A stretch of DNA of 64,000 bases. Origin: Prosapia bicincta (taxonomy: Eukaryota > Arthropoda > Insecta > Hemiptera > Cercopidae). The DNA is taken from contig JBAIZL010000002.1 of the NCBI GenBank assembly GCA_036971475.1, positions 21,763,567 to 21,827,566 of the forward strand. The letters are read 5' to 3'. The notes below the pieces were generated by a model. It did not search any database and was not told the DNA's origin. It saw nothing but the letters and a program-made list of their open reading frames with translations. Made by a program: the position numbers and the translations under genes. Shown in pieces: positions 28,901 to 38,841 of the stretch (position 1 is its first letter; each line of letters opens with the position of its first letter).

Positions 28901-31900
28901 TGATCGCCTTCAAGAATTCTACGCTGCCTGAGACGACCACAGTACTGTGGAGACTTCACCGCGATTCCAACATTGCATCACTTCTTACCTATGGTAAGTG
29001 CGTAGTTAAGGAATATGAACAATTTATAATTTATTTGTATTAAATTCAGTGTCATTGCGGTGTTAGTGTTAAATGACTCTATTTTGCTTAGAACAGTGCT
29101 TAAACTTGCTATGTTAAATATTAACGTAAATTACGCAATCCAGAGTAACCTTGTTAACAATAGGGCTTACCGCACCTCGTGGTTTTATTTCTAACTTTTT
29201 TAATCTGCGGATTAAACATTGGTCCCCACTGGGCCGGATTATTTGAATTATTTCAGTGACCTAGGGTTTTTCTTTAAATTTCACGATAATGTATTAGTGA
29301 CCAGGAAAACTTTAACGATAATTACCGGTGCCACATTGCGCAATAAGCCACGTGGCTCATAGTTGCACGATTACGAGCAAGGAAGTGTTTATGCTTGCTA
29401 CGACTTACAAATTTTATACAGTCCACTTTATTATCGCGTTTGAACTTATAGTGAGGTTTTTAATTTCAATTGTTTGTGGTTTGAAATTTATTAAAATGGA
29501 AATTAATACGGAGTATTATTTGTCTAAATTGAGAGATATTGTAGGCGAGCTGGAACAAGTGAAGAATGTACTTAACGATAAAGAAATACCAGAAGGCCTC
29601 GCACGGGAAATCCGCCGCATTCAATCCAATTTTATCGAAACGTATGAGATATTAGAGAAAACGTTCGCCAGTCAAGTTGCCGATCTTGCTGAAAGTGCAT
29701 TTAAGATTAAAAAACAATTTCAGGACACGTATTTGCCAATGTTGGCTAAATACCCGAACATTATTAAGACCGAGGTGAAGTTAACCTCGCAGGTCAACCC
29801 CGGCACAAGTTCGCCTCACTTACCTAACCTTACAATGCCTAGCTTTTCAGGCAATAGTAATGAATGGATTGACTTTATTTCAATGTTTGACTCAATGGTG
29901 CATTGCAATAGCAATATTAATGCCATACAGAAATTTCAGTACTTAAAATCAGCGCTTAAAGGAGACGCTTTAGCCATTGTTACGGGACTAACAATATCTG
30001 AACATAATTATGATATCGCATATCAAGCCTTACGCAATCGTTATGCTAACCCTCGCCGTTTAGCCGATCATTATTTTCAAATCATTAAAGACTTTAAGCC
30101 TATTAAGAACGCGTCTCAGAGTGAACTTAACCGATTTTTAACCGCACATTCAAATGCTGTGTGCGCACTAAAGGCTGTCCAGTTAGACGACTTAGCGGAC
30201 TTCTTACTTTTTCAAATGTCTGTTGGTAACTTAGATGCACAGACTCGACTTAACTTTGAAACCAGATTGGGAACAAATCAAATGCCCACGTACAGATTTC
30301 TAAATGATTTTGTCACTGAGCAGGCTAGAGCAATGGAGTTGCTCAATCAACCCTCTGCCGCGACTGCAGTTAACTCAAGAGTAGGTCAGCAACCTCGAGT
30401 GATGGTCTCTGCGTTGAATGACTCAAATAACAGCGGTGCCCCTGATTTAAATATTGACCATGTCGAAGCTAACCTCGAAGCTGAACATAGTCCAACGGTC
30501 CAGCCGTCGACGTCTTATGTTAGTACGGCTACGTCTCAAATGCTACCACGCACTTATACGCCCAGACCTATGATGCAGAGCCCCATACGGCCGTCTGCGG
30601 GAGAGAGACAAGGAAATGTGCCGCCAATTATGAACGCGCCTAGGCTTTCAGTTTTCCGACATCGGTTGCCACCGCTTCACTTGGCTCAAGCCAACATCTC
30701 AACCACTCATACTGGGATGTGTTATTATTGCGGCTCAAACCATAATGTTTTTAATTGCCAGTCGTTTCTGGAATTAACTGTGTCCGAACGTAAAAGTGCC
30801 ATTGTAAAATTACGACGTTGTTTTAACTGTCTGGGATCACACTTTCAGTCCAAATGTAAATCTGTGAAACAGTGTAAACATTGTGGAGAGTCACACCACA
30901 CATTGTTACACGACAACTCTCCTGCACAACAATGACTAGTTTCATCGCGACACCCTCGTTCAACAGCCAGACCCGACCTCGTTACTCAATCGCTACCGCA
31001 TGCTCTTTCTTGTAATATTGAAACTTCTCTCGCCCTGTTAGGCACCGCGCAGGTCATCATTCAGGACCAATTTGGCCGACCGCTTCCATTTAGAGCACTT
31101 ATAGATCCAGGCAGTCAAATCTCTGTCATAACTAAACATGCGAGCACTCTGTTGAATTTACCCGCTCGGAAATCAAATCTTTCTTTGATTGGTGTCGCAG
31201 CCAAGACAACCCGCATTCATGAGTACGTCACTTTGCTTATTTTCTCGAGACATGACCCAGGTGTCATGCTCACCGCAGAAGCCGCTGTGCTTCCCCGCAT
31301 TACTGACCCGCTTCCATCTACTGCTTTGGCGCCTTGCATACGCGCTCAATATCAGCACTTACCGCTGGCTGACCCTCAGTTTGACACCCCGTCCGGTGTT
31401 GACATCATTCTAGGTGCTGACATTTTCACACAGATACTTGTGAACGGACCTTGTAATATTATCCACGGACAACCCTCGGCACTCAACACCAGGTTAGGTT
31501 GGGTCATCATGGGTTCCATACCTTATAGCATGCCTCAGCAGCCACGTGTATTCATCACTACTCTGAAGTCAATCGATGATAACATTAGACGCTTTTGGGA
31601 AGTTGAGGAAGTCGCACCAGCAAATCACCTCAGCCCTGAAGATCAACTGTGTGAAGAACTGTTCGCAACTACTACTGATCGTGACGCAACGGGAAGATAC
31701 ATCGTAGCACTTCCATTTAAGCCGGAAGCTATCTCGCTTAAGTCTAACCGTAACACTGTTCTTGCGAGTTATCATGCGTTAGAAAAGCGTTTAAACCGCC
31801 AGCCTGAGGTAGCCATACAATATCACCAGTTTATGGCCGAGTATATCGCTCTAGGGCACATGTACCCTGCCCTCCAGGCTTCTGACTATCTTATTCCGCA

Positions 31901-34900
31901 TCATTGCGTATTTAAGACCACCAGCTCTACTACTAAGCTTAGAGTGGTATTCAACGCGTCATCACCCGATTGCCACGCAAACACTCTGAATCAGCAAATG
32001 TTATCCGGTCCTAAACTGCAAAAGGACTTGGCTAATTTAATCATCTCTTTCCGTTTATATACTTACGCTGTTTGCACCGACATCAAGATGATGTACCGTC
32101 AAATTTTGGTCCGACCTGAGGATCGTTCTTACCAACACATACTTTACCGTGCTTCACCTCAATCTCCGTTAACTGAGTATGAACTTGCTACGGTCACCTA
32201 TGGCCTAACCCCTTCCGCTTACTTAGCTTTGCGAACGCTTGAACAACTAGTAAAGGATGAAGGAACCCGCTATCCTACAGCCTCCGAAGCAATCCTTCAT
32301 CAGACCTACGTAGATGACGTCGTCGCTGGAGCCGACACGCCTGAGGCCGCTAAGACGCTAATACAAGAACTTATTGGCATTTTCGCTCGCGCCAGCCTGG
32401 AACTCAGAAAATGGTCGTCGAATGAACCCTCGCTACTCGCAACGCTACCTGCCTCTCACTTGGAAAATCCGCTGTTGTTTCAGGACGAATCCGCTGCAAT
32501 TAAAATATTGGGTTTGCAATGGAACCCCTCGTCAGACTCGTTTTCATATCAAACTCAAACTTTCACGCTGGTGCCTACCAAACGCACCATCTTATCCTAC
32601 GTCGCTCGCACTTTTGACCCGCTTGGCTTCTTAACGCCTATTACCTTTTGGATTAAGGCTTTTCTTAAACGCCTGTGGTTGGAGAAACTGGACTGGGACC
32701 AGCCTCTGCCAACCCCTCTACTCGATCAATGGGACAGCTTCATTGTCCATTTCGCTTGTTTGTCCGATATTCAAATTCCTCGCCATGTAGGCACGCGATC
32801 AGCTAGTCATCGCATCGTTGGGTTTTGTGATGGTTCCGAAGCAGGCTATGCTGCTTCTATCTATTTGAGATCTGAGCTTAACGGGTCCGTCAACGTCAGC
32901 CTGTTGAAAGCTAAAAGTAAGGTAGCCCCTGTTAAATTACTTACTATACCTCGTTTGGAACTTTGCGGCGCAGTACTGCTAGCTAAGTTATACAAATCAA
33001 TTCAACCCGCTCTTGATTTCATTCCAATCGCTAACACTCTCTTCTTTACTGATTCTGAGATAGTACTTCATTGGATTCAGACCCCGCCTCATCAATTGAA
33101 AACTTTCGTAGCCAACCGCATCACTGAGATTGTGTCATTCACCTCCATGGATCATTGGTTTCATGTCTCGACTCTTGATAACCCCGCAGACGTCGCGTCT
33201 CGCGGTTGTTTGCCTGATCAACTTGCTACACACCCACTCTGGTGGCATGGACCTCCTTGGTTATTACATTGTCCTACCACTTGGAATCTGTCCAGGCCTA
33301 AAGGCACTAACCCGGATCAGACTGAAACAAAGGTTGAGGCTAAGGTTAATTGCGCCGCTGTGCAAGAGCCCAACCGTCTTATGGAAATCATTGAGCAGCA
33401 TTCGAGCTTAACTACTCTTCATCATGTCTTCGCGTACGTATTACGATTCATCGACCACTGTCGCAACAAGAGCCTAGCGATCGTCCATCATCACAACACA
33501 CGCTATAAGGCCAAAGCAGCCTCAGTTAAACCTACGCTACGACCGCTGTCAGTACAGGAGTTGGATAACGCAAAGGCCGTATGCGTTAAGCTGGTACAAA
33601 CCTCTGTCTTTAGTGAAGCTCTGCAAAAGCTTCAAACTGGTAAACGCGTCAGCGACCATTTACGCAACTTAACACCATTCATCGACGCCCATGGTCTACT
33701 CAGGGTGGGCGGTAGACTTGATCATTCGTCTCTTAGTTACGATTCTAAACACCCGCTTCTGTTACCAAAGCGCCATCATTACGTTGACCTCATCTGTGAC
33801 CATTATCACAAGCTGGCCTTGCATGCCGGACCGCGTACCACTCAAGCCTTGATAAATAGTGAATTTTGGGTCATAGCTCTGCGATCATTACTTCGCCAAC
33901 GCATCCATGCGTGTATTCGATGTTTCCGCATGCAAACTAAACCACGCCAGCCCATGATGGCACCTTTGCCCTCATCGAGAGTTACGCCGTCTCCACCTTT
34001 CTATAGAGTCGGAGTAGATTTCGCTGGACCTTTTGACACAAAGGCCAACCATTTGCGCACCTCCAAGCTATTGAAAGCTTACCTCTGCTTATTCGTATGT
34101 ATGACTACTAAAGCAGTTCATTTGGAATTGGTGACCGACTTATCTACTGATGCCTTCCTCGCCGCATTACACCGTTTCACCGCTAGACGAGGTTTACCTT
34201 CAGAAATTTATTCCGATAACGGCACGAATTTTACTGGCGCTGCTAACAGACTTAACGATGTCTACAAGTTTCTGGACCGCTCTAGCTCACTTATTGAACG
34301 CAAACTAGCTGACCAACGCATCAGTTGGCATTTCAACCCTCCGGCTGCCCCTCATTTTGGAGGACTTTGGGAAGCCGCTGTTAAATCCGCTAAGTTGTTA
34401 TTGCGACGCACTGTAGGCAACACCACCCTCACCGCTGAAGAGCTATCTACTCTGTTCATCCGGATAGAAGCCATTTTGAACAGTCGTCCTATTTTCGAAG
34501 TTTCGCCAGACCCCAGTGAAGGAGCGTCCTTTCTCACTCCTGGACACTTTCTGATTGGCCGTCCACTACTGTCGCTTCCCGAAGAATGTTATACTGAGCC
34601 TCCGCTTAAATCTCGATGGTCTATGCTCCAACAGATGTCCAACCGCTTTTGGAAAATTTGGTCCACTCAGTATCTACACACTCAGATTCAACGACACAAG
34701 TGGAATAAGGACTCGACGCCACTCAAGGAAAATCAACTCGTCTTCATAACTGGAGAACACTCAAGCCCCCTTCATTGGCCTATGGGAAGGATCATCAGTC
34801 TGCATCCTGGAAAAGACCACGTCTCTAGAGTAGCCACCATTCAGACCGCTCACGGACAGCTGAGACGACCAGTCAACAAGCTCGTCGGCTTTCCGCTTCA

Positions 34901-37900
34901 TCCTTAGTTTTCACCGCTTGTCTACAGCTTCTTTCTTCGGCGCTCTCGCCCTTGTTGTTTCTTTTGGCTGTCTTCGTTTTCCCTGCCACTTTCTTCTTCG
35001 GCACCCTCGGGTCCCGGTGCTTTATGGTTCTTCGCCCCCCACCCACCTGGCGGATTAAAAACATTCGTTTTGGTGGGCGGTATGTTCGAGTCAGCGCTCG
35101 AAGTTTCAAGTTACTTTGACCTACCTAACAGCTGTACCGTGACGTATTGGCCACGTGATCTCTGACCTGCTAATCGATATCCGAAAATTATTGATTTTCT
35201 CTGGATGAACGCTTGCACCCCCACTCCCTTCTTATTTTCTAAGCTTTCTTCCGCTTCAACACAAAGTAGAAGCGTTCTGATCCTCGAATAGTGCAGTCCT
35301 ATGCTAACCGCGACGCTCAATCCGCATGGGCTTTGTTTCAGACAATTTAAAGTACCACTTTCTTTCGTTATTTGTGCTTAAAGTGCGGACCGCGTTAATG
35401 AACTTTTAATGAACTTTTAATGAACATTTTAACGGTATATTTTCGCCGTGTTAGTAAAAGTGTCGCCCGATTTCGCCGGTTGCGCAATCTTAGTGCGTGT
35501 ACTCACGGTAATAAACTAAGTGCTTGTAAGCTTAACTTTTACGTTTACTCATATTTCAATTGAGTTTTTTAGTTGCGTGATCGCCTTCAAGAATTCTACG
35601 CTGCCTGAGACGACCACAGTACTGTGGAGACTTCACCGCGATTCCAACATTGCATCACTTCTTACCTATGGTAAGTGCGTAGTTAAGGAATATGAACAAT
35701 TTATAATTTATTTGTATTAAATTCAGTGTCATTGCGGTGTTAGTGTTAAATGACTCTATTTTGCTTAGAACAGTGCTTAAACTTGCTATGTTAAATATTA
35801 ACGTAAATTACGCAATCCAGAGTAACCTTGTTAACAATAGGGCTTACCGCACCTCGTGGTTTTATTTCTAACTTTTTTAATCTGCGGATTAAACATAAGG
35901 CTTAATAGATGTTAAGATGAAGGGAATAGATATGTAAATATGTACGTACTAATTTTTACATTGAAAGGGAAGCATCCCGACGCCGGCCAGCGAAATAAAA
36001 GGGGGGAGCAGACTACTGTATATAAGAGACAATGACAAAATGCTTGGATGTCCGAAAACCTAATATGTATCATAAGATTGTAAACAAATGTCAGCTAATC
36101 TCGGCTATAAATAGTCTATGTCATATACATTATCGATCTTTATGGCTTGTGATACAAGTAGACACTGTGCGACAAAATGGTTCTCAAGAAACTTAGATCG
36201 CACATTAAAGCTAAATCAGTGCTCACAAAAAAAAGACGAAAGTGACAGATTTTTTATATTATGTGTAAAGGAAATTGCATATGTACATACATACTTACTT
36301 TTGACATATACTTATGTACGTATTGTAAATAGTTAGACATATAAATGTACATGTTATAATCCGTCAAATACATCGACATTTTAAATTATTTTCTGTATTT
36401 ATTTTGTCCTCTGAAGATTATTTGTGAATTGCATTAACCGGGGTCATTATTTGTGTAACTTATGGTATAATAAGCGATTATCGATCGTTTTGCGTATTCT
36501 TTTTTCATAGCGGATTATCCGGGGAATTTGTTATCCGGCGTTGCCGGGCCACCCTATTCCACGGATAATCGGGAGTTTACTGTACTTCTTTTGACACACA
36601 CAAATAAATTAAAACAAACAAAATGTAAATTGTTTAAACCCTACGTATTTAGACACATTAGCCCACCTATACATCCCACAGATGTACATGAGAAAATAAG
36701 TAACAAATTACAATTTAAAACACTAATAAAATAATGTTTTCTTATGTCACTTTACCAAGAAATAGAAACAATTTTTCTGTCTGACTTGGCCTTTTATTTG
36801 TTTTTTTGTAATTGTTGTGTAGATATACTAAAAATTAATTGATGCACACAATGTTCAGCATACTATAAAAATATCTTCATTGCTGGCCTAAACTTCTAGA
36901 AAAATCTCATCCAGTGTTAAATCATGGCATCCACAATATCACCAAGCGGCTCATAAATTGGATCTTAGCCAGAGTCGTTTGAATCAAAATCTAATTCTTT
37001 CTCAGGCTTATCATTTGGATCACCCTCTTCTTCAACATATGATTCCAATTCATCCCAAGTGTCTATATTGACGTCTAATAAGTCCAACGTCTCTAATATT
37101 GGTCACTGTTTTATAGAAAACTTAAAAAAACATTTACATTTTACAAATTTATTAGAAAAATTAATTATATACCACTGATAATTATATTATACATATCAAA
37201 TTACATTTACAGAGATTGCACTTGCCTGTTTTAATTGAGAAATCGTAAAATATACTGCTTAACCCCACTTCTATGTCAAGGAGACATACATAAAATTAAC
37301 TACCTACCTAACGTTATTAAACGATCTATACGTTCCATAGATGTAGTTACTTTGGTAAAAATATAGTTTTAATGGCGTTGGTTTAAATAAATTTTTTGTT
37401 TTTAAATTACTCGTTTTAATGTGTAGAACACGAATATTGACTTTTTTCCGCAGAAAATACGGAAAGTTACTTTTTTCACATTTTAAATGTTAGGTTGTAA
37501 AGGCTTGTAGGCCTATAGCGTGAACTGGGCGCGCAGTAGTTCCAGCGCACTGCACTACATCTAGATTTGTAATGTTATACAACATTACTATATACCTACA
37601 TTAAAATATACCTATGAAGTATCAAGTCAGGATAGATTTGGTTATAATTTTATTCAATATTGTTATCTACCTATATTAAAATATACCTATGAAATATCCA
37701 TTCAGGATAGATTTGGTAATACTTTTGGTAAATATTTAGACATATTGCCGATGCAGAAAATTACAACCAAATCTATCCTGACTGGATACTTCATAGGTAT
37801 ATTTTAATGTAGGTGTATAGTAATGTTGTATAAAACTATAACCAAATCTATCCTGACTTAATACTATATAGGTGTATTTCAATATAGGTAGATAGTAATG

Positions 37901-38841
37901 TTGAATAAAATTATAACCAGATCTATCCTGACTGGATACTTTGTAGGTATATAGTCATGTTGTATAAAATTATAACCAAAAGTTAAATATTTAGATTTTA
38001 AGTTTAGTACTAAAATAAACTGACTGACGTAGTTCAGTGCGCTGTAGCTACTACGCAGCCGGTTCACACTATACATGCTATTACAGACTAACATTAAAAA
38101 GTGTGCAGAAAAATTAACTTTTTGTATTTCCCGCAAAAAAAAGTTAACATTAATGTTCTACATATTTAAATGAGTAATAAAAACAATTTTTTTAACAATA
38201 TCAATAACACTCGTTTACGCTTTACATGCCATTACAACCTAACATTTAAAATGTAAAAAAAGTAACTTTCCGTATTTTCCGCAAAAAGAAAAGCCGATAT
38301 TCGTGTTCTACACATTAAAAAGAGTAATTTTAAAACAAAAAATTTTTTAAACCCACGTCTTAAGACTATATTTTTACCATTACTTTTATGAAAACCATTG
38401 TAACTCATACATAACCTACGTAGCCCATCCAACTGTACACTGATCAGGCAATGCACTAGCCATTAGATGAATACCTAAAATCTGGGTATTCTGGAATTTA
38501 CAGGAGAGTTGGGAGAGACAAAAACTTTTGGCTATAAGTCTGTGAGACATAGAGGTGGGCCTTCAGGAAAAGTTTTAAAATAGATAACTACTTTCTCCAC
38601 AACCCTGTGATATACCATAAAGTTGGTTATTTACAATTACTATAACAGTAATTTAATAATTATTCCAAGTACGATATAAAAATGATGGTGTACTATGGTA
38701 AAGGTACTGAACTTTCAATATAAAATTAGTTTTAAAAATTTACTTACCACTAAAATAAGTTTTAGCAGGTACTCTTTCAAAATTTATTGGTCTAAAACCT
38801 CCAGTTGGAGGCATATCTTGTTTTCTAGCTGCAGTAGCCAT
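25737..38841 (-). CDS. NDUFA13: NDUFA13 (GRIM-19), mitochondrial complex I subunit
   Basis: Three exons: 38841-38748, 28210-28060 and 25947-25737 (94+151+211 nt = 152 codons with stop, 151 residues), all GT-AG. The protein starts MATAARKQDMPPTGGFRPIN, the conserved KQDMPPxGG(F/Y)xPI(N/D) opening of this subunit. It has one membrane helix (MIAGLIGITSAGLYLYYIGY) followed by the charged RDRLEIRSSMNAITPLLLAE segment and a soluble C-terminus ending FNLWTP. Length and order match the family (about 144-155 residues). It is an accessory subunit anchoring complex I in the inner membrane. Intron 1 is 10.5 kb, swollen by a BEL element and repeats, yet the coding sequence is intact. Confidence 0.93.
25948..28059. 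other. NDUFA13 intron 2, with a dispersed repeat A copy
   Basis: 27060-27560 matches repeat A (TCAATTCCTACTT, ATAACCTGTAACAT, GAACAAGATA). The remainder is AT-rich with no recognisable element. Confidence 0.4.
28060..28210 (-). CDS. NDUFA13: NDUFA13 exon 2 (membrane helix)
   Basis: Acceptor AAATTTCCAG precedes GCCCTACAATG; donor GATAGAGC|GTAAG. It encodes GPTMIAGLIGITSAGLYLYY then KKIERDRLEIRSSMNAITPL. Phase 1 at the start and phase 2 at the end join the neighbours exactly. Confidence 0.93.
28417..29218 (+). repeat. BEL 5' LTR (802 bp)
   Basis: TG...CA termini, GC-richer than its surroundings. It has one copy of the TTTTAATGAAC unit fewer than the 3' LTR. Confidence 0.92.
29496..30935 (+). 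CDS. gag: BEL Gag
   Basis: The likely start is ATG at 29496 in AAAATGG context; in-frame ATG at 29391 is an alternative. It begins MEINTEYYLSKLRDIVGELE with a helical, coiled-coil-like N-terminus, then PNLTMPSFSGNSNEWIDF, the conserved LPxFxGxxxxWxxF block of BEL/Pao Gag (DUF1759 type). It ends in three Cys/His knuckles (CYYCGSNHNVFNC, CFNCLGSHFQSKC, CKHCGESHHTLLH). Stop UGA at 30933-30935 is followed by CUAG, and the same frame stays open into Pol. Confidence 0.9.
   Translation: MEINTEYYLSKLRDIVGELEQVKNVLNDKEIPEGLAREIRRIQSNFIETYEILEKTFASQVADLAESAFKIKKQFQDTYLPMLAKYPNIIKTEVKLTSQVNPGTSSPHLPNLTMPSFSGNSNEWIDFISMFDSMVHCNSNINAIQKFQYLKSALKGDALAIVTGLTISEHNYDIAYQALRNRYANPRRLADHYFQIIKDFKPIKNASQSELNRFLTAHSNAVCALKAVQLDDLADFLLFQMSVGNLDAQTRLNFETRLGTNQMPTYRFLNDFVTEQARAMELLNQPSAATAVNSRVGQQPRVMVSALNDSNNSGAPDLNIDHVEANLEAEHSPTVQPSTSYVSTATSQMLPRTYTPRPMMQSPIRPSAGERQGNVPPIMNAPRLSVFRHRLPPLHLAQANISTTHTGMCYYCGSNHNVFNCQSFLELTVSERKSAIVKLRRCFNCLGSHFQSKCKSVKQCKHCGESHHTLLHDNSPAQQ
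30936..34907 (+). CDS. pol: BEL Pol (protease, RT, RNase H, integrase), in frame after Gag UGA
   Basis: Open frame of 1323 codons plus stop, same frame as Gag and lacking its own early ATG, so probably made by stop-codon readthrough. Protease: FRALIDPGSQISVI, with D-P-G where D-S-G or D-T-G is usual. RT: LRVVFNASS, YTYAVCTDIKMMYRQI and TYVDDVVAGADT. RNase H: FCDGSEAGYAASIY, then a second Asp in LFFTDSEIVLHWI. Integrase: HHCC zinc region (HYHKLALHAG...CIRCFR), FYRVGVDFAGPF, IYSDNGTNFTG and the catalytic Glu after PPAAPHFGGLWEAAVKSAK. A BEL-type end domain follows. No internal stop. The Asp-Pro-Gly change could weaken the protease. Confidence 0.9.
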   Translation, partial: LVSSRHPRSTARPDLVTQSLPHALSCNIETSLALLGTAQVIIQDQFGRPLPFRALIDPGSQISVITKHASTLLNLPARKSNLSLIGVAAKTTRIHEYVTLLIFSRHDPGVMLTAEAAVLPRITDPLPSTALAPCIRAQYQHLPLADPQFDTPSGVDIILGADIFTQILVNGPCNIIHGQPSALNTRLGWVIMGSIPYSMPQQPRVFITTLKSIDDNIRRFWEVEEVAPANHLSPEDQLCEELFATTTDRDATGRYIVALPFKPEAISLKSNRNTVLASYHALEKRLNRQPEVAIQYHQFMAEYIALGHMYPALQASDYLIPHHCVFKTTSSTTKLRVVFNASSPDCHANTLNQQMLSGPKLQKDLANLIISFRLYTYAVCTDIKMMYRQILVRPEDRSYQHILYRASPQSPLTEYELATVTYGLTPSAYLALRTLEQLVKDEGTRYPTASEAILHQTYVDDVVAGADTPEAAKTLIQELIGIFARASLELRKWSSNEPSLLATLPASHLENPLLFQDESAAIKILGLQWNPSSDSFSYQTQTFTLVPTKRTILSYVARTFDPLGFLTPITFWIKAFLKRLWLEKLDWDQPLPTPLLDQWDSFIVHFACLSDIQIPRHVGTRSASHRIVGFCDGSEAGYAASIYLRSELNGSVNVSLLKAKSKVAPVKLLTIPRLELCGAVLLAKLYKSIQPALDFIPIANTLFFTDSEIVLHWIQTPPHQLKTFVANRITEIVSFTSMDHWFHVSTLDNPADVASRGCLPDQLATHPLWWHGPPWLLHCPTTWNLSRPKGTNPDQTETKVEAKVNCAAVQEPNRLMEIIEQHSSLTTLHHVFAYVLRFIDHCRNKSLAIVHHHNTRYKAKAASVKPTLRPLSVQELDNAKAVCVKLVQTSVFSEALQKLQTGKRVSDHLRNLTPFIDAHGLLRVGGRLDHSSLSYDSKHPLLLPKRHHYVDLICDHYHKLALHAGPRTTQALINSEFWVIALRSLLRQRIHACIRCFRMQTKPRQPMMAPLPSSRVTPSPPFYRVGVDFAGPFDTKANHLRTSKLLKAYLCLFVCMTTKAVHLELVTDLSTDAFLAALHRFTARRGLPSEIYSDNGTNFTGAANRLNDVYKFLDRSSSLIERKLADQRISWHFNPPAAPHFGGLWEAAVKSAKLLLRRTVGNTTLTAEELSTLFIRIEAILNSRPIFEVSPDPSEGASFLTPGHFLIGRPLLSLPEECYTEPPLKSRWSMLQQMSNRFWKIWSTQYLHTQIQRHKWNKDSTPLKENQLVFITGEHSSPLHWPMGRIISLHPGKDHVSRVATIQTAHGQLRRPVNKLVGFPLHP
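35083..35895 (+). repeat. BEL 3' LTR (813 bp)
   Basis: Same as the 5' LTR with one extra 11-bp TTTTAATGAAC unit near 35400-35425, followed directly by the TAAGG target duplicate. Confidence 0.92.
36900..37110 (-). pseudogene. Acidic C-terminal tail of a pogo/Tigger-like transposase (possible)
   Basis: The minus-strand frame reads PILETLDLLDVNIDTWDELE, then SYVEEEGDPNDKPEKELDFD, a stop, then IYEPLGDIVDAM. Tigger/jerky-type transposases end in similar acidic tails. There are no catalytic blocks, so the call is tentative. It lies in intron 1 of NDUFA13. Confidence 0.3.
37385..38345. repeat. Composite foldback element with internal tandem repeats
   Basis: Outer arms: TGTAGAACACGAATATTGAC and TTTTCCGCA(G/A)AAA...GGAAAGTTACTTTTT at left, mirrored at 38190-38345. 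A second, diverged right arm lies at 37990-38180, so one left arm faces two right arms. The centre has about five copies, in both orientations, of a unit with AGGATAGATTTGGTTATAA and ACCTACATTAAAATATACCT. No coding. It lies in NDUFA13 intron 1. Confidence 0.65.
38748..38841 (-). CDS. NDUFA13: NDUFA13 exon 1 (start codon)
   Basis: ATG at 38841-38839. It encodes MATAARKQDMPPTGGFRPIN then FERVPAKTYFS and ends one base into Gly at TTAGTG|GTAAGT. Confidence 0.93.

Larger units (their letters stand above)
28417..35895 (+). mobile_element. BEL/Pao LTR retrotransposon, full length
   Basis: LTRs are 28417-29218 and 35083-35895, both TGTTCGAG...TTAAACA. The target duplication TAAGG is present on both sides (28412-28416, 35896-35900). 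Gag, protease, reverse transcriptase, RNase H and integrase occur in BEL order on the plus strand. A TGG starts one base after the left LTR (candidate primer site 29220-29237), and a G-rich tract ends at the right LTR (35071-35080). LTRs appear identical by eye except an 11-bp unit difference, so insertion is recent. It lies antisense in NDUFA13 intron 1. Confidence 0.93.
28267..36582. mobile_element. pogo/Tigger-like MITE (about 830 bp) split by a BEL insertion
   Basis: Ends TA|CAGTAAACTCCCGATTATCC and the inverted GGATAATCGGGAGTTTACTG|TA, with GCGGATTATCCGGGG inverted just inside. The left 150 bp and right about 680 bp are separated by the BEL element at 28417-35895. The copy at 46271-47128 shows the continuous form in the opposite orientation. 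No transposase frame; internal GTACATA-rich sequence. Confidence 0.85.
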
